From assembly GCA_030066085.1 (NCBI GenBank), contig JASJCI010000006.1:1-64000 (forward strand): a stretch of DNA of 64,000 nt, given 5' to 3'. The position numbers and the translations under genes were made by a program. The notes beneath the pieces were generated by a model that was not told the DNA's origin, made no database searches, and saw nothing but the letters and a program-made list of their open reading frames with translations. Every line of letters starts with the position of its first letter. Position 1 is the stretch's first letter. Positions 50,260 through 59,081 of the stretch are shown here, one piece after another. The DNA is from Gammaproteobacteria bacterium (GTDB lineage: Bacteria > Pseudomonadota > Gammaproteobacteria > GCA-001735895).

Positions 50260-51360
50260 TCATTGCTCCGGGCCCTGGTCCGAAAAATGTAGCCGCCCGC
50301 TGGAATCGGTCCACTGGTAGATTTGCGTTTGCCGGGGCGCCGAACCATCGGGCTCGTCGGTCGGCAAACCGGGGAGATCACCAGAGAGATCACCAGAGAG
50401 ATCAGAGGAACCGCGCGTCGGGTTACCGTCGTCTTCGAATATGATGTCCGCCAGTTCGAGCAGGCGCGAGTCGGTCAGCAGCGCCAGCGGGTTGCCGGAC
50501 TGCGCCACGGCAATAAATTCGGGATCACTGACGATCGCCTGGAAACGGGGATGGTTCTTGACGCGCTGCGTACGCTCCCAGATGTCGGTAACCTGCTGCG
50601 CCAGCTCGCGCTCGAGATCGTCACCTTCGCCATAGCCGGTGACGCGCGCCATTGCGATCATGTCCGGGTTGGCGACGAGCGCGCGGAATGCCGGCAGCTT
50701 GCGCACCAGCTCGCTGTTGCCGCTGTCGAGGATACGCCGGTTGCGCGGATCCCGGACCAGCGCCTGCAGCTCGGAACTTTCCATCAGGCGGCGGCTGCGC
50801 AACGCCATTTCCGCCGGGTTTTCCATCACCGCCGCGCTGATGCGGGCAACCTCGGGCTGCGCGTCGCCGGCCGACATCGCGGCGCTGACGGCACGGCCGG
50901 CAAGCCGGTTGGCAAAAGCCTCGAGGCGATTGTCCGATGCGTTCGAAATGGCATCACCCACCCCGCCCGGTCCGAAGTCGCGCACGAAAGCGAAACCCCA
51001 GACGAGCACGATCGCGAGCAACACGCCGACCAGCGAACCGACCGCACCGCCGCCGACCGCCGATGCCAGGGAAACGCTGCCGTCACCCGGCAAGAATCGA
51101 CGCAGCAGCCAGAACAGCAGCATGACCGCCGACGCGGCCAGCAGGAACAGCAGGATCGACGCACCGGCAAACGCCGCGATGCCCTGCAGCTCGAAACGCG
51201 TTTCGAGCTGGCGCGACAGGTCGCCGGCAAACAGGATGGCCGCAGCGTAGCCCGCTGCAATCGCCAGCACGCGCGCAACGGACTTGAGGATACCGCTGCG
51301 AAAACCGCGCCAGGCGAACAGCGCGACCACGACGACAAACAGGATCAGTGACCAGTTCAT
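50260..51360 (-). CDS. CvpA-family membrane protein with a C-terminal DUF4124-like motif
   Basis: The 366-residue protein starts at ATG 51360 with GGAG 7 bases upstream. Residues 1-160 have four helices of the CvpA type (FAWRGFRSGILKSVARVLA, AVGGGAVGSLVGVLLAIVLVWG). A soluble helical middle follows, then SGDL repeats encoded by a 12-bp tandem unit (50374-50404), and the DUF4124 motif IYQWTDSSGRLHFSDQGP. CvpA affects envelope integrity in enterobacteria; the combination is unusual and its role unknown. Confidence 0.82.
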   Translation of the reverse strand: MNWSLILFVVVVALFAWRGFRSGILKSVARVLAIAAGYAAAILFAGDLSRQLETRFELQGIAAFAGASILLFLLAASAVMLLFWLLRRFLPGDGSVSLASAVGGGAVGSLVGVLLAIVLVWGFAFVRDFGPGGVGDAISNASDNRLEAFANRLAGRAVSAAMSAGDAQPEVARISAAVMENPAEMALRSRRLMESSELQALVRDPRNRRILDSGNSELVRKLPAFRALVANPDMIAMARVTGYGEGDDLERELAQQVTDIWERTQRVKNHPRFQAIVSDPEFIAVAQSGNPLALLTDSRLLELADIIFEDDGNPTRGSSDLSGDLSGDLPGLPTDEPDGSAPRQTQIYQWTDSSGRLHFSDQGPEQ

Positions 51361-51410
51361 GCCGGTCTCCACGAGGTCTTAACAGGAGTCTAGGAGTTTC
51401 TGCGGAATTA

Positions 51411-52415
51411 TCAGCGACTTTGCTCGAGGGCCAGGCGGCAGATGCGCTCGCAGAGTTCGTCGAAGGCGATGCCGGCGGCCTGCGCTGATTGCGGCAACAG
51501 GCTCATCGCGGTCATGCCCGGTACGGTGTTGGCCTCGAGAATCCACAGCTGGCCGGCCGGATCGAGGCGAAAGTCGACCCGGCTGAAATGACGCAGCTTG
51601 AGCGCCTCGTGCACCTGCAGCCCCAGTGCCTGTACCGCGCGCGTCTGCGCGTCGCTGATCTCGGCCGGGAATACTTCGCGCGCCCCGCCCTGCTGGTACT
51701 TGCTGCGGTAGTCGAAAATCTCCGCGTCGACGATGATTTCACCAACCGCCAGCGGCTGGCCGTCGAGGATGCCCACCGTCAGTTCACGCCCGGGAATAAA
51801 TGCCTCGAGCATGACCTCTGCGCCGAAACGACCCGCCAGCTCGACCGCCGCCGCAATGTCCCCGGCGCTTTTTACCAGCGACAGCCCGACCGTGGAGCCC
51901 TGTGCGTTGGGCTTGACGATCAGCGGATAGCCGAACGGCGACTCGGCAGGCGGCGCATCCGGTCGGCACATCATCCAGTCGGCGGTCGGCAGCCCGGCAG
52001 CGCGCAGAATCTGCTTGGCCACGTCCTTGTCCATCGCCAGCGTGCTGCCGACCCGGCCGCTGCCGGTGAAAGGAATAGCCGATACTTCGAGCAGCGCCTG
52101 CAGCGAGCCGTCCTCGCCGGCGCCGCCATGCAGCACGATGAACACGACATCGACCTCGTGCAGCTGCAGCGCGCCATGCACGGCCACCGGCACCGAGGTT
52201 TCGATCGCGGCCAGCGCGCCGGCCTCGGGCGGTGTTTCCAGCACCTGGAAATCGCGCAGGCGTTGTTCGTCGCGCGCATCGAGCGCTCCCTGCGCGGTGT
52301 CGACCGGCAATACCTCGTGACCGCGTGCGCGCAGTGCGTTGATCACCTGTAAACCGCTGGCGATGGAAACGTCGCGTTCCTCGCTGGAACCGCCGAATAC
52401 GACCGCAACCTTCAC
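51411..52415 (-). CDS. ddl: D-alanine--D-alanine ligase
   Basis: The 334-residue cytoplasmic enzyme joins two D-Ala for peptidoglycan. ATP-grasp motifs: VVFGGSSEERDVSIASG at the N-terminus, VVFIVLHGGAGEDGSLQ, FTGSGRVGSTLAMDKD, PLIVKPNAQGSTVGLS, LRHFSRVDFRLDP and ILEANTVPGMT. It is solitary, away from any mur-fts cluster, so it may be a second copy. Confidence 0.95.
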   Translation of the reverse strand: MKVAVVFGGSSEERDVSIASGLQVINALRARGHEVLPVDTAQGALDARDEQRLRDFQVLETPPEAGALAAIETSVPVAVHGALQLHEVDVVFIVLHGGAGEDGSLQALLEVSAIPFTGSGRVGSTLAMDKDVAKQILRAAGLPTADWMMCRPDAPPAESPFGYPLIVKPNAQGSTVGLSLVKSAGDIAAAVELAGRFGAEVMLEAFIPGRELTVGILDGQPLAVGEIIVDAEIFDYRSKYQQGGAREVFPAEISDAQTRAVQALGLQVHEALKLRHFSRVDFRLDPAGQLWILEANTVPGMTAMSLLPQSAQAAGIAFDELCERICRLALEQSR

Positions 52416-52496
52416 TCTGTTCCCCGCAACCTGATCAAGCCGACATGCTTATTCTAGCGCCAATGGCCGCGTCGGCGCAGCGTAAATGCATGCCTG

Positions 52497-52826
52497 TCAG
52501 AGGTCGAACGGCATGTCCGCGCGTTCGGAAACCTCGAGCCTGCCGCCGAGCTCGAGAAAAGGGCAGCCCCGCGCCAGCGCGATAGCGGCGTCGATGGATT
52601 CGGCCTCGATGATGGTGTAGCCGGACATCTCCGAGTCACCGCCCTCGGTAACGGACCCGTCGGCCTGCACGGTGCGGGTATGCATGAGTGGATTGGCCGG
52701 GCTGACGGCTGCGTCGCCGAGTGACCTGAGCCATTCGACGTAGCGGGAGAAGTGTCGCTGCCCTTCTTCCGGGGTGGGCGGCGGATTACCGCCGAGATAG
52801 ACGATGACATACTGGGCCACGGGCAT
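52497..52826 (-). CDS. YCII-related domain protein
   Basis: The 109-residue protein has the YCII/DGPF alpha-beta fold. QYVIVYLGGN opens it, a RHFSRYVEWLRSLGDA helix follows, and SGYTIIEAESIDAAIALARGCPFLELGG closes it. The usual YciI active-site His-Asp pair is not obvious. Members near sigma factors have roles in signalling, but none is adjacent here. Function unknown. Confidence 0.85.
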   Translation of the reverse strand: MPVAQYVIVYLGGNPPPTPEEGQRHFSRYVEWLRSLGDAAVSPANPLMHTRTVQADGSVTEGGDSEMSGYTIIEAESIDAAIALARGCPFLELGGRLEVSERADMPFDL

Positions 52827-52903
52827 CTCCCGTTCGAATCGCTCCCATGGTGCCCGGATAGACGAGCGGCGTCAAAAGCGCTCGCCTGCGATCGTAACCC
52901 GTA

Positions 52904-52975
52904 TCAGAAGAGAAACGGCAGATTGGCGCCGACGAAAGCGGTGATCATGACGCTGACGAGAATGAAATCGGACAT
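52904..52975 (-). CDS. Possible 23-residue hydrophobic peptide
   Basis: An ATG with AAGGAAC about 7-8 bases upstream begins MSDFILVSVMITAFVGANLP and ends after three more residues at TGA. The sequence forms one membrane helix. It resembles the start of DUF2818-like small membrane proteins, so it may be a truncated remnant or a real mini-protein. It lies between the YCII gene and the LysR gene. Confidence 0.4.
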   Translation of the reverse strand: MSDFILVSVMITAFVGANLPFLF

Positions 52976-53034
52976 GGCGGGTTCCTTTATCGAACTAAAT
53001 GGTGAAAACATGGGAAGTATATAGATGAAATTAA

Positions 53035-53066
53035 TTCATTTTTAACGATATATTTTCATTTTTAAC
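53035..53066. promoter_or_regulatory. Two 12-bp direct repeats upstream of the LysR gene
   Basis: TTCATTTTTAAC occurs at 53035-53046 and again at 53055-53066, a 20-bp period or two helical turns. The surroundings are strongly AT-rich in an otherwise GC-rich window. It sits 19 bases before the LysR start, as expected for an autoregulatory site or a promoter UP-like region. Confidence 0.5.
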
Positions 53067-53084
53067 TTGAGTAATATTCAATTT

Positions 53085-53957
53085 ATGAACCTTTCCCAGC
53101 TGCGCAGCCTGATCGCGATTGCAGACGCGCCAAACTTCGCCGCCGCCGCCGACCGCCTGTTCGTGACACCGTCGGCGATCAGTCACCAGATGCGTGATCT
53201 CGAGCACGAACTGGGCATCGCGCTGTTCGATCGGGGCTCCCGTCCGCCGCGACTGAATGCTCACGCCCATGCCGTCGTCGAGCAGGGGCGCGAGCTGGTC
53301 TATCGCTTCGATCAGCTCGTCGAGCTCGCGCGCTCGCCAGGCACGATCGGCGGACGCCTGATGCTCGGCTGTGTCAGCGGTGTCTCCGGCGACTCGATCC
53401 CGCGCGCGCTCGCCGACCTGCGCGCTTCGCATCCGGCGGTGCGCGTCAGTATCGAGGAAGGCCTGTCCGAGCCGCTGGCCAACCGCGTGCGCCGGCGCGA
53501 ACTCGACGCGGCCATCATTACCGAACTGCCGGACCCGGATCCCGAACTCAAGTCGCTGGTCATCATCGACGAGGCGATGATGGTGGTCGCGCCACCCGAC
53601 TGTGTACAGACCGACTGGCGCGCGATCCTGGCCAGCTACCCGTTCATTCGCCTGAACCGCAACGCGGGTATGGGCAAGGTCATCGATCGCGCGCTGCGCC
53701 ACTCGCGGCTGGCGGTGGAAGAAGCGATGGAGCTGGACTCGTCGGAAGCCGTGGTCGGCATGGCGCGCGCCGGTCTCGGCGCCGGCGTGGTGCCGGAAGG
53801 TCGCCTGCGCCTGGTGCCGGGCGACACGGTACTCGCGGTGCCTTTCGGCGATCCGCCGATTCACCGCCGCGTGGTCCTGACCGAGCGCCGCAACAACCCG
53901 CGCTCGGATTTGTCGCAGCTGGTCTACGACGCGATGCGCCGGGTCACCGCCGGCTGA
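53085..53957 (+). CDS. LysR-family transcriptional regulator
   Basis: The 290-residue protein has an N-terminal winged helix (NLSQLRSLIAIADAPNFAAAADRLFVTPSAISHQMRDLE) and a type 2 periplasmic-binding-like effector domain from about residue 88. The ATG at 53085 gives the standard start, and a TTG at 53067 is possible. The effector is unknown. No divergent enzyme gene with an obvious link is present. Confidence 0.93.
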   Translation: MNLSQLRSLIAIADAPNFAAAADRLFVTPSAISHQMRDLEHELGIALFDRGSRPPRLNAHAHAVVEQGRELVYRFDQLVELARSPGTIGGRLMLGCVSGVSGDSIPRALADLRASHPAVRVSIEEGLSEPLANRVRRRELDAAIITELPDPDPELKSLVIIDEAMMVVAPPDCVQTDWRAILASYPFIRLNRNAGMGKVIDRALRHSRLAVEEAMELDSSEAVVGMARAGLGAGVVPEGRLRLVPGDTVLAVPFGDPPIHRRVVLTERRNNPRSDLSQLVYDAMRRVTAG

Positions 53958-53998
53958 CTTCGACAGGTTGTGCGAGGCTGCCCGCGCGGCGTGGGAAG

Positions 53999-54502
53999 CT
54001 AGTCGATTACGACGCTCACGCTGTCGCCGACGCGGATAATGCCGGATTCGAGCACGCGCGCGGTGATGCCGCCGTGTCCTCGCAGCGCGTTGTAACCGCC
54101 CGCGCCGAGGGCCGTTTCCATCTTGCTGCAGGGATGACAGGCGCCGCTGAATTCGAGCAGGGCCTCGCCGACGCGAAAACGCCTGTCCTTGAGGGCGAGC
54201 AGGTTGAGCCCGGCAACGACGAGGTTGCGCCGCAGCAGCGCCGGCTCGATCCGCTCGCGCTGCAGACATGCCGCGACCACCGCGAGGTGCTCGGCCTGGA
54301 TCAACGTGACCTGGCGCGGATTACCACTGCGTCCGGCGAAACGATCGCCGTCGAGTCCGCGGTCGACAACCGCTCGTACCTCGCGCGGCACATGCATGGC
54401 CTGGCCACGCGCCGGGCGCAGTCCGATCCAGTCGATCCTTCCCGCCTGTGGCAGCGTGTCGAGCAGCTGGCGGATGGTTTTGCGGCCCTCTCCCGGGCTC
54501 AC
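53999..54502 (-). CDS. MOSC-domain protein
   Basis: The 167-residue protein has the MOSC sulfur-carrier fold. GLDGDRFAGRSGNPRQVTLIQAEHL and LLRRNLVVAGLNLLAL lead to the conserved Cys in SGACHPCSKMETALG, then GHGGITARVLESGIIRVGD. MOSC domains use the Cys to carry sulfur or act on molybdenum cofactor. The GTG start overlaps the upstream gene stop by 4 bases. Confidence 0.9.
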   Translation of the reverse strand: MSPGEGRKTIRQLLDTLPQAGRIDWIGLRPARGQAMHVPREVRAVVDRGLDGDRFAGRSGNPRQVTLIQAEHLAVVAACLQRERIEPALLRRNLVVAGLNLLALKDRRFRVGEALLEFSGACHPCSKMETALGAGGYNALRGHGGITARVLESGIIRVGDSVSVVID

Positions 54503-54873
54503 TTTTCACCCTGTTCCCAGCGGCGATTGCCGACCGTCCACCAGGGCAACAGCAGCGGCAAAAACAGCAGCGCCGACCAGGGATTCGCGGCCGCGAGTTC
54601 ACGCAGGTCCGGCGAGACCCAGCTGCCCCACGCCAGCGACGCAAAAAACAGCAGGTATACCGGCGCCATCAGCACGCGATAGGGCGTACGCGGAAACCGC
54701 CAGGGCGCAAGGCCGGCCACGACACCGACCGCGAGACCGACGATTACACCGCCGATCACGGCCTGCAGGGTGCGGCCCTGGCCGACCAGCAGCAGCGCCA
54801 GCAACAGCACCCAGACGAAACCGCCCAGCCAGCCGCCGAGCCAGCCCCACTTCTCGCCGCTGCGCGTCGTCAT
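54499..54873 (-). CDS. Hypothetical membrane protein
   Basis: The 124-residue protein has four likely helices (WLGGFVWVLLLALLLVG, AVIGGVIVGLAVGVVAGLA, YRVLMAPVYLLFFASLAWG, and SALLFLPLLLPWW). It is coupled to the MOSC gene by a GTGA overlap. No family is recognised. Confidence 0.72.
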   Translation of the reverse strand: MTTRSGEKWGWLGGWLGGFVWVLLLALLLVGQGRTLQAVIGGVIVGLAVGVVAGLAPWRFPRTPYRVLMAPVYLLFFASLAWGSWVSPDLRELAAANPWSALLFLPLLLPWWTVGNRRWEQGEK

Positions 54874-54919
54874 AACGCGACCGTCCGCCCGCGTGATCGC
54901 CGTCCGCAGGATTTAGCAT

Positions 54920-55402
54920 TCATGTCAGCCGCTTCTCCATGAAAACGCGGGGATGCGCATCACGGCCGTGTTCGGGCCGGCCTTCGGTGACGATCTCGAA
55001 ACCCAGGCGGGTGTACCAGTCGACCAGGTGCGTCATCATTTTCGCGGTGTCGAGTGTCAGTTTGCGCACGCCTTGCTCGTGCGCCAGCGCTTCGACACGT
55101 TCGATCATCCACGTACCGATACCGGCGTGTTGCGCCGCGGGCGCCACCACGATGTCGTCGAGTTTCCAGGTATCGACCAGTTCGCGGCGCACGACCACGC
55201 CGAGCGTCTGCTCACCGCGTCGCGCGACCCAGACGTGACCCTGCGCGAGCGCAAGCGGCAGGTTGTCGTAGGCATCCTTGCTCAACTGGCGACCGAGACG
55301 CGCAACATAGGGTTCGAAAGCCGCGCGACAAATATTTTCGACGACGTCGCGCTCATCGTTCCGAGCGGCCTCGAAGCGCAGGCCGTCGGTATCAGGGGAC
55401 AT
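54920..55402 (-). CDS. GNAT-family N-acetyltransferase
   Basis: The 160-residue protein has the GNAT core: VWVARRGEQTLGVVVRRE, then LDDIVVAPAAQHAGIGTWMIERVEALAHEQG as the acetyl-CoA loop, and LTLDTAKMMTHLVDWYTRLGFEIV. The acceptor is unknown. Its ATG overlaps the end of the VOC gene by 11 bases, so both are in one transcript. Confidence 0.88.
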   Translation of the reverse strand: MSPDTDGLRFEAARNDERDVVENICRAAFEPYVARLGRQLSKDAYDNLPLALAQGHVWVARRGEQTLGVVVRRELVDTWKLDDIVVAPAAQHAGIGTWMIERVEALAHEQGVRKLTLDTAKMMTHLVDWYTRLGFEIVTEGRPEHGRDAHPRVFMEKRLT

Positions 55403-55748
55403 GACCCAGTGCCTGGCTGAAGGTAATCTCGTTGCCGTCCGGATCCTCGATGGTGAAATCACGGCAGCCCCAGGCCCGGTCACCGGGCTCGTGCAGCACG
55501 CGCAGGTCACGCGCGCCGAGTTCGCGATAAAGCCGGTCGACGTCGTCGACCATGATCTGGCAGCCGCCGGGATGGCCCTCGGTGGTCGACAGGTGAATCG
55601 TGACCGCGTCGCGCGCCATGACGAGATGCGCGGCACCGACCTCGAAAACCGGGACGAATCCGAGGTCGCGATAAAAGCTCCTTGCGGTATCCAGCGAAGC
55701 GACGCGCCAGCCCGGCTGGGCCTGCAGGAAACGCACCGGGTCGCTCAC
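55392..55748 (-). CDS. VOC-superfamily (glyoxalase/bleomycin-resistance fold) protein
   Basis: The 118-residue protein shows one VOC module: WRVASLDTARSFYRDLGFVPVFEVG, then TIHLSTTEGHPGGCQIMVDDVDRLYREL and CRDFTIEDPDGNEITFSQ. H and E metal ligands are plausible. The GTG at 55748 overlaps the upstream stop (GTGA), which fixes the start. Substrate unknown. Confidence 0.87.
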   Translation of the reverse strand: MSDPVRFLQAQPGWRVASLDTARSFYRDLGFVPVFEVGAAHLVMARDAVTIHLSTTEGHPGGCQIMVDDVDRLYRELGARDLRVLHEPGDRAWGCRDFTIEDPDGNEITFSQALGHVP

Positions 55749-56254
55749 CGCGGGCTCCAGCCCTGCACTGCCGCGCACAGGGCGTCGATATCGGCATAAA
55801 CATGATCTTCGCCAGGCACCTCGGCGAGCGTCGCGTTGGGCCAGCCGCCGACCACGGCGGCGAGGTCCCGGTAAGCACCGACCTTGTCGTCGCTTTGCTG
55901 GATGAACAGCGTCGGTACCGCGCTGACGAAGGCTTCGAGCATGACAAAACCATCGGCGCCATGGCGCGCGAGCGGGCAGCCGATCAACACCGCCGTGCGC
56001 GGCGCGAAACCGTGCTGCGCGAACGCGGCAGTCGCGATCCAGGTGCCGATCGACTTGGCGACGACCCGTTCGGTGACGATATTTTCGAGCCGTGACGCCT
56101 CGGCTAGCGGATCGGGGTCGGCATTATCGGCCCAGTGGCGATAATCGAGTATCGTTGCTTCACCCTCGAGCGCGCCGAGCTGGGCGAGCAGTGCCGTCAG
56201 CCATGCATAGGTGGGCGCCACGACGCCGGGCAGGCCCACGAATTGCGCGCTCAT
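55745..56254 (-). CDS. Small alpha/beta-hydrolase-like protein
   Basis: The 169-residue protein has a short hydrolase fold with a possible nucleophile in VVAKSIGTWIAT, an acid in FIQQSDDKVG and a His in EVPGEDHVYAD. The elbow is KSIGT rather than GxSxG. It heads the run hydrolase-VOC-GNAT with 4- and 11-base overlaps. Function unknown. Confidence 0.75.
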   Translation of the reverse strand: MSAQFVGLPGVVAPTYAWLTALLAQLGALEGEATILDYRHWADNADPDPLAEASRLENIVTERVVAKSIGTWIATAAFAQHGFAPRTAVLIGCPLARHGADGFVMLEAFVSAVPTLFIQQSDDKVGAYRDLAAVVGGWPNATLAEVPGEDHVYADIDALCAAVQGWSPR

Positions 56255-56285
56255 TGCGGCATCCCTGTCATTGTCGCCCGCCAGC

Positions 56286-56894
56286 TCATGCGGGCCTGTC
56301 GAACGCAAGTCGCGCCTGCGCCACTGCCGCGCGCGTAACGCAGGCATCGGCGTGGTCATTGACCAGGCCCATGGCCTGCATGAAGGCGTACACCGTGGTC
56401 GGCCCGACAAAGCGCCAGCCGCGTTTTTTCAGATCCTTCGACAGCGCTACCGATTCCGGGCTGGTGGACACGGTCTGGGGCGGCGGCAACGACGACGGGT
56501 CGGGCTCGAAGCGCCAGAAGTAAGCGGCCAGCGAACCTTCCTGCTCGATCATTTCACAGGCGCGCTGCGCGTTGTTGACAGTCGCTTCGATCTTGCCGCG
56601 ATGGCGGATGATACCGGCGTTGCCGAGCAGGCGTTCGACGTCGCGCTGGTCGAAACGGGCGACACGCTGGAAGTCGAAACCGTGGAATGCCGCGCGAAAA
56701 TTTTCGCGCTTGGCCAGGATCGTGCGCCAGCTCAGGCCCGACTGAAATCCCTCGAGACAGATCTTTTCGAACAGGCGGCGATCATCGTCGACCGGAAATC
56801 CCCATTCGCGGTCGTGGTAGGCAAAAAATTCCGCTGCTGCCTCGCACCAGCGGCAGCGGGGAAGGCCGTCCGGGCCGGGAACGGTATCACTCAT
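56286..56894 (-). CDS. tag: DNA-3-methyladenine glycosylase I
   Basis: The 202-residue base-excision enzyme removes 3-methyladenine. The zinc snap is present: C in RCRWCEAA, H in YHDREWG, then H and C in NDHADACV. LFEKICLEGFQSGLSWRTILAKRENFRAAF is the conserved helix-hairpin region with the base pocket, and GNAGIIRHRGKIEAT follows. A GTG at 56906 is an alternative start. It adds to the DNA-repair genes of the window but is distant from the lexA island. Confidence 0.93.
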   Translation of the reverse strand: MSDTVPGPDGLPRCRWCEAAAEFFAYHDREWGFPVDDDRRLFEKICLEGFQSGLSWRTILAKRENFRAAFHGFDFQRVARFDQRDVERLLGNAGIIRHRGKIEATVNNAQRACEMIEQEGSLAAYFWRFEPDPSSLPPPQTVSTSPESVALSKDLKKRGWRFVGPTTVYAFMQAMGLVNDHADACVTRAAVAQARLAFDRPA

Positions 56895-57083
56895 CGCGTC
56901 GCTCACCCGCCATCTTGCGGCCGGCTAGGGGTCCGGTCACGGGCCTGGCCATCTTCGCCTCCTGTTCGAACGCGCAATCGCGCTGCAACGAGAGATTATT
57001 CTACTCCAGGCGGGGGAAGAGCTGAAACTCCGGCGCGAGCGGATCATTTCTCCGAGCGTGACGAGGGCAACAGGCGCAGGTCG

Positions 57084-57629
57084 TCAGAGAAATTCGAACG
57101 AATCGCGAACGACGTTGATACCGTCACCGCCGAAGTAGGAATCTTCCGAGTAGTGGAAAATGAGAAAGACGGCATCGTCGCCGATCTTGTGGCGGTAAAA
57201 ATCCAGCCGGTAACCGGTCTCGATACCGAACAGGCCGAGCGTTACTACCTGGCGTCTGCCGTTCAGCGAGACCTCGCCGAATTCGCCGACGATGTCGCTG
57301 CTCGATTGCAGGTTGACGTCGAATACCGGCACGCTCTCACCAAACGCGACCGCGAAATCCTGCGAATAGTCTTCCAGCGACATCGGCAGGTCGGCCGGAA
57401 AATACTGCACGATCATACCGCCATTGACCGCGCTCTCGACCGCAATCATCGAAATACCGGCAGTGAATTCGTGTTCCTGCAGATCCCAGGCGGCCGGGTA
57501 GGAAAAACGCAGGGCCGCGTTTTCGAAGGTAGCCGGCGGTGCGTCGGAGCCACTGCCGTCGCAACCGCCCAGCAATACCGCCAGAGCCGCGATAAACGGA
57601 AAGAGGTAAGATTTCGGCGAAAGCTGCAT
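57084..57629 (-). CDS. Hypothetical lipoprotein
   Basis: The 181-residue protein has a lipobox LLGGC and a mature domain resembling PsbP/DcrB-like folds (LRFSYPAAWDLQEH, SLEDYSQDFAVAFGES, VSLNGRRQVVTLG, VVRDSFEFL). No catalytic motif is seen. The 177 bases between it and tag hold nothing recognisable. Confidence 0.78.
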   Translation of the reverse strand: MQLSPKSYLFPFIAALAVLLGGCDGSGSDAPPATFENAALRFSYPAAWDLQEHEFTAGISMIAVESAVNGGMIVQYFPADLPMSLEDYSQDFAVAFGESVPVFDVNLQSSSDIVGEFGEVSLNGRRQVVTLGLFGIETGYRLDFYRHKIGDDAVFLIFHYSEDSYFGGDGINVVRDSFEFL

Positions 57630-57679
57630 GGCTTGATTACCGAACCTGCTCACGGAACGCGGATCGCCCGGCAGTTGGT

Positions 57680-57880
57680 TCAGTGCGTGTCCCGGTTCCC
57701 GGCGAGACAATTCAGCGCGCAGGCCGAGGTACTGTGCTCGCGCGACATGTACTGCTGCTGGACCATGGCGGCCTGCGTGCGCAGCTCGTCCGGATGTGAA
57801 TCGGAAAACGCGAACTTGGTCGTCAGAATCGAAACGGCGATAAGGATCGCGGTGCCCAGATAAAGAATATGTTCAGACAT
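57680..57880 (-). CDS. Possible small single-helix membrane protein
   Basis: The 66-residue frame starts at ATG 57880 with an N-terminal helix (ILYLGTAILIAVSILTTKFAF) and a soluble tail with two Cys (STSACALNCLAG). The gap to the lipoprotein is 50 bases. Coding character is fair, but no family is recognised. Confidence 0.5.
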   Translation of the reverse strand: MSEHILYLGTAILIAVSILTTKFAFSDSHPDELRTQAAMVQQQYMSREHSTSACALNCLAGNRDTH

Positions 57881-58105
57881 TAGCCTGGTCGTGTGGTATC
57901 CCTAGTCTTCTGTATAGGGGGCATCGGCAGACCACACCGGTAAACTTTAGCGATTTTTGCCGAACGGTAGCATTCTGGCGACGAACGGTCGTTTTTAACC
58001 GAAGAACCTGCTCCCGGGTGACAAATTCCACATTTCGCCAGGGTTTCAGGCGCGGGTCGCGAAACCGCGCTGAAAAGCCGGCAAGCCCCGGCCCGGCGGC
58101 CGCGC

Positions 58106-58438
58106 TCAGCAGGTTGCCGGTAATCGAATAGAGGCCGCGGGCGCGATCCGCGCATTGTCTTCGGGCCGCGCGTACCAGACCTCGATGCCGGCATCACTGC
58201 AGATTTCATCGAGCAGCACCAGCCCGCCGTAAAAGGTGAAGATATGCGTCTGGCGATTGGTCAGCACCGACACTTCGGTACCGCCGCTGGCGACAATGAC
58301 GATATTGCCGCTGATCTTGATTACCGTGCCGCTGAGCGAGGGTGGCGAAGACACCGGGTTGTCGATGCTCGGCACCTCGTAGCCGGCGCAGGCAATAGCG
58401 GGCAGCAGCATGACGCTCAATAGCAAACGTCTTGCCAT
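58106..58438 (-). CDS. Hypothetical secreted protein
   Basis: The 110-residue protein has a signal peptide (MARRLLLSVMLLPAIACAG) with a weak lipobox. The mature part is short beta strands (GTVIKISGNIVIVASGG, EVSVLTNRQTHIFTFYGG). An upstream ATG at 58468 is possible. The 225-base gap downstream to 57881 shows no feature I can name. Confidence 0.65.
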   Translation of the reverse strand: MARRLLLSVMLLPAIACAGYEVPSIDNPVSSPPSLSGTVIKISGNIVIVASGGTEVSVLTNRQTHIFTFYGGLVLLDEICSDAGIEVWYARPEDNARIAPAASIRLPATC

Positions 58439-58541
58439 CCTCGGGCGATTCGGCACTAACCTCCGCATGGCAGGCATTGTAACGCCAAAACGCACGCCGG
58501 TGATCCAGGATCGATGACGATATTGTTCGGGGCGACCCTGG

Positions 58542-59006
58542 TCACGCTGCCTGGCCCCGCCTGAAAAACATGCTGCCGGCGGCGAAACCCGCGCCGATGA
58601 GTACGAAGTAAACCAGGGGCACGAACACGCTGCCGGCCAGCAGGGCCCGGGTCAGACCGAGCAGCGTGGCAACGATGACGAAAGTCAGGTACGGGTTGTC
58701 CGACTTTTGCCTCGCGGCGAGCAAGCCGACCGCAACCATGCCGGCTAACAGCAATTCTGCCGGAAAAAAATTGTGCGCGTCCGGGTTCGAAGACGGTCCG
58801 CGCGGCTGGTCGTCCGATCCTGTCTGCGAGCAATCCGCGATCGAGGCGTCTGCAGCAGAAGCGCTACAGCGCTCGAGTTCGATACGGCTGGCGGCTTCCT
58901 GCTCGATCCGTGACTCCGCCCAGCGCTCCGCGATGAAGTTCATCCCGATCAGGACCAGGCCCAGTAGCGTGGGTAACAGGGCGCACTTCAGGGGGTCGTT
59001 ACTCAT
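58542..59006 (-). CDS. Hypothetical multi-pass membrane protein
   Basis: The 154-residue protein has an N-terminal helix (LLPTLLGLVLIGMNFIA), a polar middle with two Cys, and three C-terminal helices (AELLLAGMVAVGLLAA, LTFVIVATLLGLTRALLAG, FVPLVYFVLIGAGFAAG). No family is recognised. It is divergent from the haemerythrin gene. Confidence 0.68.
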   Translation of the reverse strand: MSNDPLKCALLPTLLGLVLIGMNFIAERWAESRIEQEAASRIELERCSASAADASIADCSQTGSDDQPRGPSSNPDAHNFFPAELLLAGMVAVGLLAARQKSDNPYLTFVIVATLLGLTRALLAGSVFVPLVYFVLIGAGFAAGSMFFRRGQAA

Positions 59007-59081
59007 GACAGCCTACCGGGGAGCAGGCTTTATTAAACCACTTTTTCGAAGGCCTGGCTCGAATCCCGGGCGCAACCGCCA

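Noticed and set aside
50374-50404. Short tandem repeats considered as a CRISPR remnant
   Set aside because: The 12-bp units have no spacers and are in frame inside the CvpA-type gene.
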